The notes beneath the pieces are model-generated. The model saw only the letters and a list, made by a program, of their open reading frames with translations. It made no database searches and was not told the origin of the DNA. A program made the translations under genes and the position numbers. This document shows positions 25,549-34,410 of a DNA stretch of 64,000 nt, piece after piece. The stretch is from Petroclostridium xylanilyticum (GTDB lineage: Bacteria > Bacillota > Clostridia > SK-Y3), in NCBI RefSeq assembly GCF_002252565.1, contig NZ_NPML01000019.1, positions 575,632 to 639,631 of the forward strand, read 5' to 3'. The stretch's first letter is position 1; every line of letters begins with the position of its first letter.

Positions 25549-26454
25549 TTATTTATTCATCCTCGCCGCTTTCATCCTTTTCTTGTACTTTAACGGGGTC
25601 ATGCCTACATATTTCTTAAAAATATCATTATATCTTTGCTGGCTTGAAAACCCTACACTAAGTGCTACATCGCTTACTTTCAAATCTGTTTTTTCCAGTA
25701 ATTCCTTTGATTTTTCCACCCTCACTTTGAGTAAATAACTCTTAGGGCTTATATCAAATTCTTCTTTAAAAGCATGAGCAAAATAACTTTGACTTAAGAA
25801 TATATACCTTGCCACATCAGTAAGAGTTAAATCCTTTTCATAATTTTTTTCCATGTACTCCTTCGCAATTTGCATCAGTTCTTTTACTTTTAAGCTTTTA
25901 TTTTTTATACTTTCTTCCCATTCCATTTTGAGTGCACGGGAAATAAGCACAAACAGCTCCATAATTAAAAGATAGCTTAAAAAGTCACCCCATAAATCCT
26001 GTTTTTCCTTTTCCCTTAAAATTCTGTTCATTACATACACAATATCATTTTTTCGGCTCACCTTAAGTGTAATAAAAGGACCGCTTTCCTTATTCTTGAC
26101 AAATTCTATAAAGTCATTAAGCGATATATCGGAATATTCATCATCATGTTGATTGCGAAATTTAAACCTTAAAACTATGAATTCACAGCCTGATTGAGAT
26201 TTTACAATAAACTTGTGTGGCTGATACGGCTTAATAATTACAATATCATTAGGACCCAAATGTACATCCTGCCCGGAAATTTGAAATATTGCATTTCCCC
26301 GTTTTATATAAACCATTTCAAAATGGTCATGAACGTTGGTTTCCATTGACCAGCTCGGGTCATGAATCCTTTCCAGTGTTTTTACGATTACAGGTAAAAA
26401 TGATCCATTATTAATTAACCCTTCCCAGGCTTTAGGCAGCATTGCCTCAGACAT
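25549..26454 (-). CDS. AraC-family regulator with cupin sensor
   Basis: About 301 residues from ATG 26452-26454, seven bases after AAAAGG; an upstream ATG abuts that site. The N-terminal half is a cupin ligand-binding fold (HDHFEMVYIKRGNAIFQISG, GPNDIVIIKPYQPH), and the C-terminal half has two helix-turn-helix units (LTLTDVARYIFLSQSYFAHAFKEE and KVSDVALSVGFSSQQRYNDIFKKYVGMTP). Such proteins usually activate sugar genes, but no sugar gene adjoins this one. Target unknown. Confidence 0.88.
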   Translation of the reverse strand: MSEAMLPKAWEGLINNGSFLPVIVKTLERIHDPSWSMETNVHDHFEMVYIKRGNAIFQISGQDVHLGPNDIVIIKPYQPHKFIVKSQSGCEFIVLRFKFRNQHDDEYSDISLNDFIEFVKNKESGPFITLKVSRKNDIVYVMNRILREKEKQDLWGDFLSYLLIMELFVLISRALKMEWEESIKNKSLKVKELMQIAKEYMEKNYEKDLTLTDVARYIFLSQSYFAHAFKEEFDISPKSYLLKVRVEKSKELLEKTDLKVSDVALSVGFSSQQRYNDIFKKYVGMTPLKYKKRMKAARMNK

Positions 26455-26553
26455 GTCACTCATCCTTTTTGTTAAATATTTATACTTATTATAACATAAA
26501 ACATTAAAAATGAGGAGTAGACGTTGCATCATTATGTATAGGTAAAAAAAGTA

Positions 26554-26585
26554 AAGACTATTGCCGATGTATCAACAATAGCCTT
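26554..26585 (-). terminator. Terminator of the CotF-like gene pair
   Basis: AAGACTATTG and CAATAGCCTT pair with one G-T, 12-base loop; on the minus strand it runs into TACTTTTTTTACC. Confidence 0.65.
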
Positions 26586-26712
26586 CCTCTTATAATTAAC
26601 CGACTCTAAAACTAAAAATTATCATTTTAAAGTTGGTTAATTTCATCGATAACTACATTCATTTATTTTTAATATAGGGTATAGATATAAATTATTTAAC
26701 TTTTATTATATC

Positions 26713-26958
26713 TCAACCAACAAATTGGTTTTTTACTTGCATAATATCAGTTTGATCAGCCGGTGCAGCAGGTTTATAATAGCCTTTCTGCTCTGCAATT
26801 TTATATAAATTGTATTGGAATGTCTCATCACCAGCTCTCAGCTGGGCAATTGTTTGTCTAAGCTGCTCATTGCCAGCCTGTACGAGAACATTGGAATAAC
26901 CAACTATACTGCTATTTAACATCGAAAGTACGTCATTTACCATATCTCTCTCTTGCAT
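26713..26958 (-). CDS. CotF-like spore coat protein
   Basis: 81 residues matching the CotF family: MVNDVLSMLNSSIVGYSNVLVQAGNEQLRQT followed by a helix and a GYYKPAAPAD tail. CotF-family proteins are small helical bundles found in spore coats. It is the second gene of a pair; the first (26972-27154) supplies the other helical half, so together they resemble a single CotF split in two. GGAGG-type ribosome site upstream. Confidence 0.8.
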   Translation of the reverse strand: MQERDMVNDVLSMLNSSIVGYSNVLVQAGNEQLRQTIAQLRAGDETFQYNLYKIAEQKGYYKPAAPADQTDIMQVKNQFVG

Positions 26959-26971
26959 TTTTTTTCCTCCT

Positions 26972-27154
26972 TTAGCTTAAGAATGACATTAGTTTTTGTT
27001 TAGTATTTTTCGCATCCTGCGCAGATTTCTCAAACATTTGTTTAATCTGCGGATCAGTAGCTTGTTGCGCATAGGTACTCAACTTCTGATATGCTGTTTC
27101 ATGAGCACCAATAAGATGTCGTAGGTTTTGAAGTTCTAATTGATTTAATTGCAT
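26972..27154 (-). CDS. Small spore coat-associated helical protein
   Basis: 60 residues from the ATG at 27152-27154, which has AAGGAGTG upstream; the frame opens ten codons earlier without such a site. Sequence MQLNQLELQNLRHLIGAHETAY then a helix to MFEKSAQDAKNTKQKLMSFLS. Resembles the short helical partner commonly found before cotF-like genes in Clostridia. Thirteen bases separate it from the next gene. A sigma-G-like promoter lies upstream. Confidence 0.75.
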   Translation of the reverse strand: MQLNQLELQNLRHLIGAHETAYQKLSTYAQQATDPQIKQMFEKSAQDAKNTKQKLMSFLS

Positions 27155-27187
27155 TATAAACAACACTCCTTTCTTGATTTTCAAGTA

Positions 27188-27218
27188 TAGTATCTTTAAT
27201 TAAATTGTAAATTATTCA
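27188..27218 (-). promoter_or_regulatory. Sigma-G-like promoter of the CotF-like pair
   Basis: On the minus strand TGAATA, 18 bases, GATACTA; Bacillus sigma-G consensus is TGAATA-N17/18-CATACTA. The start codon is about 35 bases downstream. Confidence 0.5.
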
Positions 27219-27348
27219 TATATTTTTATTCTACAAGAGACCGCCGCCTCTATGTAATAAATTTCAAGCAAACCTATCATAACAATAATACATGCTGCCA
27301 AGCAGCAACCGCAAATATTGGGCTAGCCTCACACATATACTTTTTAAC

Positions 27349-27978
27349 TTATACAAAACGAAGTAAGGCTATAATTACTAAAATAAACCCCGGCAATAAA
27401 GTAAGCTTTTCTCCAACGTGGTTAATTATGCTTTGCCTTGCAGTTATATTGCCTAGCCCTATTAAAATAAAATGTGTCAGTCCAAATAAAAATGGTGTTG
27501 TAAAAGGATTTAATCCAAAAAGGGATAGCGTAAAAGCCGCAATAGAAGCGTCCATTGCCACCGCCAGGCCAAGGATGGTTCCTTCCGCAGGTTTAATATC
27601 ATTTTCCTTATCTACATCTGCCAGCAAGGGGTTACGCAAAACTTTTATCAGGTCTTTTATTGAAATATTTAATTTAGGTGAAGCCTTTTGTTGTTCACAC
27701 ATCTCATTTTTTTGATTGTATCCCTCTTTTAATGTAAACAATCCAAGTAAGAGTAAAAGTGCAGCCCCGATGTATTTAGCCATTTCCAGGGATATGTAAT
27801 GCTTTAAATTAGAACCTACCAGCATTGTAATCATTGAACACACTACTGACCAGAATGAGATTACCAATAAAGATGGTAAGGATATTTTAATTTTTCGTAA
27901 TCCAAAAGCAAAACCACCCCAGAAACCGTCTAAACTTACTGCAATTGCAATTAAAAGTACACTGATAATGCCATTCAT
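27349..27978 (-). CDS. ytaF: Sporulation membrane protein YtaF (MntP-like)
   Basis: About 209 residues from the ATG at 27976-27978 with GGAGTGAG upstream. Six membrane segments in the MntP/YtaF pattern: MNGIISVLLIAIAVSLDGFWGGFAFGLRKI, a cytoplasmic loop with DKENDIKPAEG, then LAVAMDASIAAF, where the acidic residues of the manganese exporter fold are kept. YtaF is a sporulation gene in Bacillus with uncertain transport role. Stands alone between the spore coat pair and cbiX. Confidence 0.85.
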   Translation of the reverse strand: MNGIISVLLIAIAVSLDGFWGGFAFGLRKIKISLPSLLVISFWSVVCSMITMLVGSNLKHYISLEMAKYIGAALLLLLGLFTLKEGYNQKNEMCEQQKASPKLNISIKDLIKVLRNPLLADVDKENDIKPAEGTILGLAVAMDASIAAFTLSLFGLNPFTTPFLFGLTHFILIGLGNITARQSIINHVGEKLTLLPGFILVIIALLRFV

Positions 27979-28091
27979 AAGTAACTCACTCCATTTCTTA
28001 ATTCTTAACTCATAATTAGAATATGAAATGGAGCATACAATTGACACACCTGCTTAGCACAATAGGTTAAATGGTAATTTCATAAAAATAC

Positions 28092-28454
28092 CTATAGTAT
28101 CTCTTGTATTCTTTTCTCAAGTAAACCTATTAATAAATCATCATCCTCCAATGCTTTTCCCATCCTAATTGTTATATGCGGATAATCCTGATTCACTTCT
28201 TTCAGGATCTGCGGGATATCCTCTTGGATATGGATCCCGCTGTATATGAATAGAGGTACAACCAGTATAGTGTCGACGCCTTTTTCAGCCAGCTTGCTGA
28301 TTGCCTTGCGAATATTGGGCTCCGCCAGCTCCATATGCGCTCCTTCTACATCTTTATACCCTCTTGCCTTTAACTTGTCAATGATGCTTTTAAAAGTTTG
28401 CTGAGCCTCCTGTGCCCTACTACCATGTCCAATCACCAAAATTCCTTGGTTCAT
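28092..28454 (-). CDS. cbiX: CbiX-type sirohydrochlorin cobaltochelatase (single domain)
   Basis: 120 residues, the short CbiX length that works as a homodimer. Starts LVIGHGSRAQEAQQTF, with the metal-binding histidine at residue 10, and ends with VPLFIYSGIHIQEDIP carrying the second conserved histidine. It inserts cobalt into sirohydrochlorin on the anaerobic B12 route; a role as siroheme ferrochelatase cannot be excluded. It lies just downstream of the cobalt transporter genes, which supports cobalt. Confidence 0.88.
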   Translation of the reverse strand: MNQGILVIGHGSRAQEAQQTFKSIIDKLKARGYKDVEGAHMELAEPNIRKAISKLAEKGVDTILVVPLFIYSGIHIQEDIPQILKEVNQDYPHITIRMGKALEDDDLLIGLLEKRIQEIL

Positions 28455-28495
28455 ATTTATCGCTCCTTGTTTAAGTATATCTATTTGGTCAACCC

Positions 28496-28506
28496 GGGGA
28501 CGGTTC
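28496..28506 (+). repeat. Solo GGGGACGGTTC motif
   Basis: Same core as the inverted repeats flanking the RAYT gene at 2714 and 3541; lies between cbiX and cbiO. Confidence 0.5.
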
Positions 28507-28530
28507 GAAACTACTGAAAAAGTGCTTATT

Positions 28531-29361
28531 TTATATTAATTGAAATAATTCTTCCTTATTTCTCGGCACCTTGGCATTCTTCCCTATTAAACCCTTATCT
28601 TTCAACTGTTCATATACCTCAATCACCCAAGGTTTCTGTAAATCAGATTTCTCTAATAAGTTGCTATCCAAAAATATCTCCTGTGGCGGTCCTTCCTTCA
28701 GTAATTTCCCATCTTTTAGAATAAATATATAGTCAGCCCAGGAGTAGGCCTTGTCTATATCATGAGTAGAAAGTATAACGGTTTTTCCCTGTTTGTTTAA
28801 TTCGTCAAAAAGATTCATCATCTGTTGCGTATGTTTAGGGTCCAGACTATCAGTAGGTTCATCAAATATGATAACTTTAGGCTCCATTGCCAATATACCG
28901 GCAATGCACACCCTCTTTTTTTGTCCATAACTTAAAAAATGGGTAGGCTTGTCCTTTAGAAAGATAATTCCCGTCTCATTCATTACCTTTTCCACCCTTT
29001 TTTGGACTTCAAAAAGATCCAGCTTCAGGTTCATAGGACCAAAGGAAATCTCTTGAAATACACTTGCAGAAAAGAGCTGAGAATCAGCATCTTGAAACAC
29101 AATTCCTATATTTTTACGTAACTCAACCAGTGAAGAGCGTTTATACGTAAGCTCTTTTCCTTCATATTTCACTTTACCCTTTGTAGGCTGATAAATGCCG
29201 TTAAAATGTAAAAAAAGTGTAGACTTACCTGCACCATTACCACCTAGTACGGCAATCTTTTTTCCCTGTTCAATTCTTATACTCAGTCCCTTTAACCCAT
29301 AGGTACCGTCAGGATATTGAAATTCTAAATCTTCAGTTTCCAATATATATTTGTCCAGCAT
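28531..29361 (-). CDS. cbiO: Cobalt ECF/ABC transporter ATP-binding protein
   Basis: About 276 residues from ATG 29359-29361 behind GGAG. ATPase motifs: Walker A GGNGAGKST, Q-loop VFQDADSQLF (CbiO-type), signature LSYGQKKR, Walker B VIIFDEPTD and switch histidine STHD. Powers cobalt uptake with CbiM, CbiN and CbiQ encoded upstream. A 141-base spacer separates it from cbiQ, so it may also have its own promoter. Confidence 0.95.
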   Translation of the reverse strand: MLDKYILETEDLEFQYPDGTYGLKGLSIRIEQGKKIAVLGGNGAGKSTLFLHFNGIYQPTKGKVKYEGKELTYKRSSLVELRKNIGIVFQDADSQLFSASVFQEISFGPMNLKLDLFEVQKRVEKVMNETGIIFLKDKPTHFLSYGQKKRVCIAGILAMEPKVIIFDEPTDSLDPKHTQQMMNLFDELNKQGKTVILSTHDIDKAYSWADYIFILKDGKLLKEGPPQEIFLDSNLLEKSDLQKPWVIEVYEQLKDKGLIGKNAKVPRNKEELFQLI

Positions 29362-29502
29362 CCTCACTCCATTTGCTCAATTAAGAATTAAAAGTTAAAA
29401 ACGATTTGGAACGCACTAAAAATCTTGTATTAATTTTTGTATTTTGCATGCGCATCACAATTGCAACTCCAATGTAAAATCATTATTGCGTTATATAAAT
29501 CT

Positions 29503-30270
29503 CTATTTATAGAACAAAGCTAATATAATAAGTAACATATCTATAATAACTATAGAAAAAACATTAACTATAGAATTTTTATACCGCGGCTCAAGAACAT
29601 TCAATGCTCCATCATATCCCCTGGATTCCAAACTTGTATAAAGCGCTTGAGACCGGTACAAAGACCTTATAAACAGGGCTGAAATCAATTGTGCAAAAGA
29701 ATGATAGCCTCTTTTAACTGAACAATACCCCAAACGTGCATCCTGGGAAATATATATGCGGTTTGCAGTTTCCAACATAACAAAAGTGAATTTATATATT
29801 AGCCCCATTAATTCAAGCAGGATTACAGGGCACTTCAGTTTCCTTAATACCGAAATAAGTTGTATCATAGGCGTGGTAAGTGCCAGGAAATAAAGGCAAG
29901 AAACTGCTCCAAGGGATTTGAATACCAATCTCATGGCAGTTTCCATGCTCTCATAAGTAATCCCTATATTATATCTAAAAAAATTATGACTAACAATTAT
30001 GTTCTCTTCTCCCCTCACTCCTACTACAACAATAGTCATTACACTAAGTATTAAAAATGACAGCGGTAGAAGCATTATTTTTATGTAAAATCCAGCAGGA
30101 ATTTTAGCTTTAAAAATGACAATCAAGGCTGGAACAAATATTGTTATAAGGGATACAGTGATTGATTTACTTAAAAGACATATTGCCATGGTTAGAAAAG
30201 CAAATGTAAATTTTTCCATAGGGCTCGCCTTTAACTTATTTACATAAGCATATTTATCTATATAAATCAT
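29503..30270 (-). CDS. cbiQ: Cobalt ECF transporter transmembrane protein
   Basis: 255 residues with five or six membrane segments and the two coupling motifs of the family, LESRGYDGAL near the C-terminus and the related RSLYRSQAL just before. CbiQ links the ATPase to the substrate-binding CbiMN. Its ATG overlaps the cbiN stop by four bases (ATGA-type coupling). Confidence 0.94.
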   Translation of the reverse strand: MIYIDKYAYVNKLKASPMEKFTFAFLTMAICLLSKSITVSLITIFVPALIVIFKAKIPAGFYIKIMLLPLSFLILSVMTIVVVGVRGEENIIVSHNFFRYNIGITYESMETAMRLVFKSLGAVSCLYFLALTTPMIQLISVLRKLKCPVILLELMGLIYKFTFVMLETANRIYISQDARLGYCSVKRGYHSFAQLISALFIRSLYRSQALYTSLESRGYDGALNVLEPRYKNSIVNVFSIVIIDMLLIILALFYK

Positions 30271-30572
30271 GTCGTTTGACTCATTCCTTTTTTCTTACCT
30301 ACAGTATACCCAATGTAATAGAAGATAAAACCCGCTCCTATTGCTGCCTGCAGTGCAAATAACAGGCTTTCAATTTCTCCGCTGGCAGGTTCTAAAATTG
30401 GCTCAAACCATGGTTTATAATCAGGTTTTATAGTTTCTATTACCGCCTGTGCTTTTCCATCAGCACCTCCGAATTCTGCATCCTGAATTAGAAAAAGCGG
30501 AATAACAGACAATATCACCACTAATAAAATAAGTAAAAAATTTTTTGCCAGTAACCTGTTACCCTGTATCAT
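30267..30572 (-). CDS. cbiN: Cobalt transport accessory protein
   Basis: 101 residues: an N-terminal membrane segment ([22 protein letters not shown]), an external loop with [28 protein letters not shown] and a second membrane segment. This is the CbiN layout; the loop contacts CbiM and is needed for cobalt loading. Overlaps both neighbours by four bases. Confidence 0.95.
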   Translation of the reverse strand: MIQGNRLLAKNFLLILLVVILSVIPLFLIQDAEFGGADGKAQAVIETIKPDYKPWFEPILEPASGEIESLLFALQAAIGAGFIFYYIGYTVGKKKGMSQTT

Positions 30573-31318
30573 ACTTTTACCTCCTTGGTTAGGACATTTA
30601 ATTGTTGGAGTTCTCTGGTATTATAGGCATATAATATATTAAAAATAACAACAGTTAATATTCCTTCACTGATTGCCAAAGGAATTTGAGTAACTGCAAA
30701 AATAGCCATAAATTTGCCAAGTGACGCCATGACCCCCCCTACAGGATCAGGGAAAGCCAATGCAAGCTGTATGGCTGTTACCATGTAAGTAACTAAATCA
30801 CCTAGAGTAGCTGCTAAAAAGACAGCAAGCCAGAGTGGTCCGTTCCATTTTCTTACTCCTTTATATATCAGGAAAGCCACAATAGGGCCGGCAATTGCCA
30901 TAGAAAATACATTTGCCCCTAAAGTAGTAAGACCTCCGTGGGCTAAAAGAATAGCCTGGAATATAAGTACAATAAGACCTAACACTGATGTTACTGCCGG
31001 TCCAAAAAGTATTGCGCCTAACCCTACTCCTGTTGGATGAGAACAACTACCGGTAACAGAGGGAATTTTTAAAGCTGATAATACGAAAACAAAGGCTCCA
31101 GCCAAAGCCAGAAGCATCTTTAGATTAGGCCTTTCCTTTGTTAATTTGGAAATTTTTCCTATACCAAATATAACAAAAGGAAGGGATATTATCCCCCAGA
31201 AAACAGCCCAGCCCACAGGTAAAAAACCTTCCATAATATGCATGGCGTAGGCTGACATAGGAATCAGTAATAACATAAGAAGTACATAAGACATTTTTAA
31301 TAATACTTTGTTTTTCAT
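30569..31318 (-). CDS. cbiM: Cobalt transport substrate-specificity protein
   Basis: 249 residues. An apparent signal segment ends before [10 protein letters not shown], whose Met-His N-terminus forms the metal site in CbiM/NikM; the rest has six or seven membrane segments with [17 protein letters not shown]. It is the S component for Co2+. First gene of cbiMNQO, directly under the cobalamin riboswitch and its terminator. Confidence 0.95.
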   Translation of the reverse strand: MKNKVLLKMSYVLLMLLLIPMSAYAMHIMEGFLPVGWAVFWGIISLPFVIFGIGKISKLTKERPNLKMLLALAGAFVFVLSALKIPSVTGSCSHPTGVGLGAILFGPAVTSVLGLIVLIFQAILLAHGGLTTLGANVFSMAIAGPIVAFLIYKGVRKWNGPLWLAVFLAATLGDLVTYMVTAIQLALAFPDPVGGVMASLGKFMAIFAVTQIPLAISEGILTVVIFNILYAYNTRELQQLNVLTKEVKV

Positions 31319-31390
31319 TAACCTGACCTCCTCATAAAATGTTATTTAAATAAGGACTAAACTTAACGCACTTCTGATAAGAAACAAAAA

Positions 31391-31409
31391 TCCTCTTTAT
31401 AAAGAGAGG
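31391..31409 (-). terminator. Riboswitch-controlled terminator before cbiM
   Basis: CCTCT and AAGAGG on the minus strand form a short stem followed by ATTTTTG. It lies between the aptamer and cbiM, as expected for transcription attenuation when cobalamin is bound. Confidence 0.7.
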
Positions 31410-31469
31410 GTCAGGTTGTATCATATACTTTATTAACGTTCACGTTAATCTACCCCCCCTATCACTCGT

Positions 31470-31642
31470 AAGGTTTGTAGCATCTACGATACAGGCAGGT
31501 CTCCTGGCTCAGAATCATCACAGCTTTACGCCTTCCCAGTTACTCCAGTGGCATTATGCAAAACCGCTCCTCTTTACAGTGGCGTGACCGCGCAGGATTT
31601 ACACCTGCTTCCCTATTATGCATTGCTGCACCTATATCTGGT
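31470..31642 (-). ncRNA. Cobalamin riboswitch
   Basis: Read on the minus strand: GGAAGCAGGTGTAAATCCTG, then GCGGTCACGCCACTG, AATGCCACTGG, CTGGGAAGGCG and GAGCCAGGAGACCTGCC (the B12-box region). These are the conserved core elements of the AdoCbl/cobalamin aptamer in the right order. It controls cbiMNQO, so cobalt uptake is switched off when B12 is ample. Exact ends are estimates. Confidence 0.93.
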
Positions 31643-31735
31643 TTTATTATATCTTTTAAAATCCTTTTCGTCTATAAAATATCTTTATTTATTTTGTAAT
31701 TTATTTCACAACAAAAAAACAGCTCACTGATCTAC

Positions 31736-31930
31736 AAGGCTAAGAGCCTGTAAACTTGCGTCTAAGGTCAGGGGACACACCTCTCCTTCGTCGAGGAATG
31801 TCCCCAATAAAGGCATCAAACTCGCTACCGCTCAGACAAGTGATGCGGTTTTTCCTCCGCTGCGTTAACAGGCTCTAAGCCTTTCCGCAACGTTCTTTCC
31901 ATAATATTCTTCAAATATAAAATATACACT
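31736..31930. mobile_element. Composite MITE-like element, copy 2, containing a GGGGACA hairpin repeat
   Basis: AAGGCTAAGAGCCTGTAA (31736-31753) and TTAACAGGCTCTAAGCCTT (31865-31883) are inverted ends enclosing the 56-bp repeat 31764-31819. The outer right flank 31872-31930 matches the reverse complement of 13143-13200, so one element has been inserted into, or grown inside, another. With the riboswitch it fills the 621-base gap 31319-31939. Confidence 0.7.
31764..31819 (+). repeat. 56-bp REP-like hairpin repeat, copy A
   Basis: Two-tier hairpin: GGGGACA/TGTCCCC outside and CCTC/GAGG inside, followed by AATAAAGGCATCAA. It matches copy B at 35425-35480 at 51 of 56 positions. Confidence 0.85.
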
Positions 31931-31939
31931 CCAAGCGCA

Positions 31940-34261
31940 TTACACAGTGATGGAAATCTTATCCGATTCAGCGGTAATGGTAATAAAACCACCGTTTTTC
32001 TGAACTCTGCCCCCGATCACTTTCTGAACAGCGTTAATTGCCAGCAACCTAACCTGCCATGGTATATTGGACTTGTTAATTGCAATGGTGACAGTATCAT
32101 GTTCTCTGCCAGTCAAAGCAGTTAGTGCAATCTCTCCTTTTGTATCATATATGTTGGTCTCGATTTTTATCCCATTGCTTATTTCAAAAAGATTAAAAGT
32201 AATATTTTCAGCATAATTATAGTCCGGCCTTGAATCATTACTTCCCGTCGCAATAACAGAATTCTCTTTTACCATTAACGGCAGGCTCATAAAACCATGT
32301 TTTTCTCTAACCCATTTTCCACCTTGCTTTATTTCCCCTGTTATAAAGTTGAGCCATTTCCCTTCAGGAAGGTAGTAATCTACTTCTCCCGATGCTGAGA
32401 AAATCGGGGCAACCAACAGGGAATCTCCCAGCATGTACTGTCTGTCCAGATAATCGCAGGCAGGATCAAACGGAAACTCCATCTGCATCGGCCTTAGGAC
32501 AGGGACTCCTTCCTTGTGTGCTTCACAAGCTTTTTGATAAATATAGGGCATGAGTGTACATTTTAATTTTGTAAAAAACCTCAACACGTCTACAGATTCC
32601 TCGTCAAACAGCCACGGCACCCTGTAGGATTGGCTTCCGTGGAGCCGGCTGTGTGAAGAAAGAAGTCCAAATGCACACCAACGTTTGTATAAATCGGGTG
32701 TCGCTGTTTTTTCAAAGCCGCCGATATCATGGCTCCAAAAACCAAACCCTGACATGGCCAATGACAATCCGCCCCTTAATGTTTCTGCCATTGATTCATA
32801 GGTCGCCCAGCAGTCACCGCCCCAGTGCACAGGAAACTGCTGGCTGCCGGCTGTCGCTGACCGTGCAAACACTACGGCATTGTTTTTACCCATTTTTTCC
32901 TCCAGCACTTCAAAGACAGCTTTATTATAAAGATAGGTATAATAATTATGCATTTTAACCGGATGGGCGCCGTTATAATAAACGACATCCGTTGGAATCC
33001 TTTCTCCAAAGTCTGTCTTGAAACAGTCAACCCCCATGTCAATAAGCGCTCTTAGTTGGTCTTTATACCATTCATATGCAGCCGGATTGGTAAAATCAAC
33101 AATTCCCATCCCTGCCTGCCATAAATCGGTCTGCCATATGTCGCCATTTGCTTTTTTTAGGAGATATCCATTTTTCATCCCTTCATCAAATAAACAGGAA
33201 TTCTGGGCAATATACGGATTTATCCATAAACATATTTTAAGCCCTTTATCCTTAAGCCTTTTTAGCATTTCTTCCGGTTTAGGGAACACCCGTTCATCCC
33301 ATTTAAAATCACACCATTGATATTCTTTCATCCAGAAGCAATCAAAATGGAAAACATGCAGCGGAATACCGCGTTCCGCCATTCCGTCAATAAATTGGTT
33401 GACAGTTTGTTCATCATAGCTTGTTGTAAAAGAAGTTGTAAGCCAGAGCCCGAAGGACCATGCGGGAGGAAGTGCGGGTTTGCCGGTCAAATGGGTATAC
33501 TTTCTGATAATTTCCTTAGGCGTTGGTCCGTAAATGAGCATATATTCGAGCTCTTCGCCCTGTACACTGAACTGGATACGGGATACCTTTTCCGAAGCAA
33601 CTTCAAAAGATACTTTGTCCGTGCTGTTTACAAACACCCCGTAGCCCCGGTTTGTCATATAGAAAGGGATGTTTTTATATGCCTGCTCGCTATTTGTTCC
33701 ACCATCCTGATTCCAGATATCCACCACCTGGCCGTTTTTAACAAAAGGCGTAAATCGTTCGCCAAGACCATATACACACTCGCCTACCGATAGAAGCAGT
33801 TGTTCATGGACATATGTGCAGCTGCTGTTCTGTTCTATGATATACCCCATGTTTCTAAAGCTGCTTTCAGTAAGGATCCGGTTATCCGCTATAAATTGAA
33901 GTGCCCATTTCTGAGGGCGCTTGTCAATCTTTGCCGTTAACGCACCGCTTGTAAAGCATACGTGATCCCCGCGGTCTTCTATGTGTGTTTTTGTATCAGG
34001 ATTTTTATAGAGTTCAAAGGACGGCCCGGTATCACGAACGCCTTTGAAATGTGTAAGTTTTACGCTGATTACATCTTCCATGGGTGATGACAGCTGTACA
34101 GTTAATACCGGTGCATTAACGGTACCGCTCCTATCTTGTATATGTCTGGTTGAAGCAAATACAGTTAATTCATTATTCTTAATCTTTACATTATTTACTT
34201 CCACCGGATGAATGTTTTTTATACCTTCTTTCACAAGCCACTGACCATTTGTAAATTTCAA
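31940..34261 (-). CDS. Glycoside hydrolase family 31 alpha-xylosidase (YicI-like)
   Basis: About 773 residues from a TTG (34259-34261) that has GAGGTG seven bases upstream. The N-terminal beta-sandwich is followed by the barrel with PPAWSFGLWLTTSF, KICLWINPYIAQ, the nucleophile in CFKTDFGERIP and the acid/base in SHDIGGFE, all as in E. coli YicI. It should release alpha-xylose from isoprimeverose or xyloglucan fragments; no signal peptide, so it acts inside the cell. No transporter adjoins it; an AraC gene is divergent. Confidence 0.9.
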   Translation of the reverse strand: MKFTNGQWLVKEGIKNIHPVEVNNVKIKNNELTVFASTRHIQDRSGTVNAPVLTVQLSSPMEDVISVKLTHFKGVRDTGPSFELYKNPDTKTHIEDRGDHVCFTSGALTAKIDKRPQKWALQFIADNRILTESSFRNMGYIIEQNSSCTYVHEQLLLSVGECVYGLGERFTPFVKNGQVVDIWNQDGGTNSEQAYKNIPFYMTNRGYGVFVNSTDKVSFEVASEKVSRIQFSVQGEELEYMLIYGPTPKEIIRKYTHLTGKPALPPAWSFGLWLTTSFTTSYDEQTVNQFIDGMAERGIPLHVFHFDCFWMKEYQWCDFKWDERVFPKPEEMLKRLKDKGLKICLWINPYIAQNSCLFDEGMKNGYLLKKANGDIWQTDLWQAGMGIVDFTNPAAYEWYKDQLRALIDMGVDCFKTDFGERIPTDVVYYNGAHPVKMHNYYTYLYNKAVFEVLEEKMGKNNAVVFARSATAGSQQFPVHWGGDCWATYESMAETLRGGLSLAMSGFGFWSHDIGGFEKTATPDLYKRWCAFGLLSSHSRLHGSQSYRVPWLFDEESVDVLRFFTKLKCTLMPYIYQKACEAHKEGVPVLRPMQMEFPFDPACDYLDRQYMLGDSLLVAPIFSASGEVDYYLPEGKWLNFITGEIKQGGKWVREKHGFMSLPLMVKENSVIATGSNDSRPDYNYAENITFNLFEISNGIKIETNIYDTKGEIALTALTGREHDTVTIAINKSNIPWQVRLLAINAVQKVIGGRVQKNGGFITITAESDKISITV

Positions 34262-34410
34262 AATAATCACCTCTGATTTTTTATTAATTTCATTATAGTG
34301 AAAAAATATCCCTAAAATCTTTAACAATACCTGAAATTTTGATACAATTCCGGGATTTTGTGATATAATACAAATAATGAAAGAGATACATTTATTTGAG
34401 GTAGATCGGC

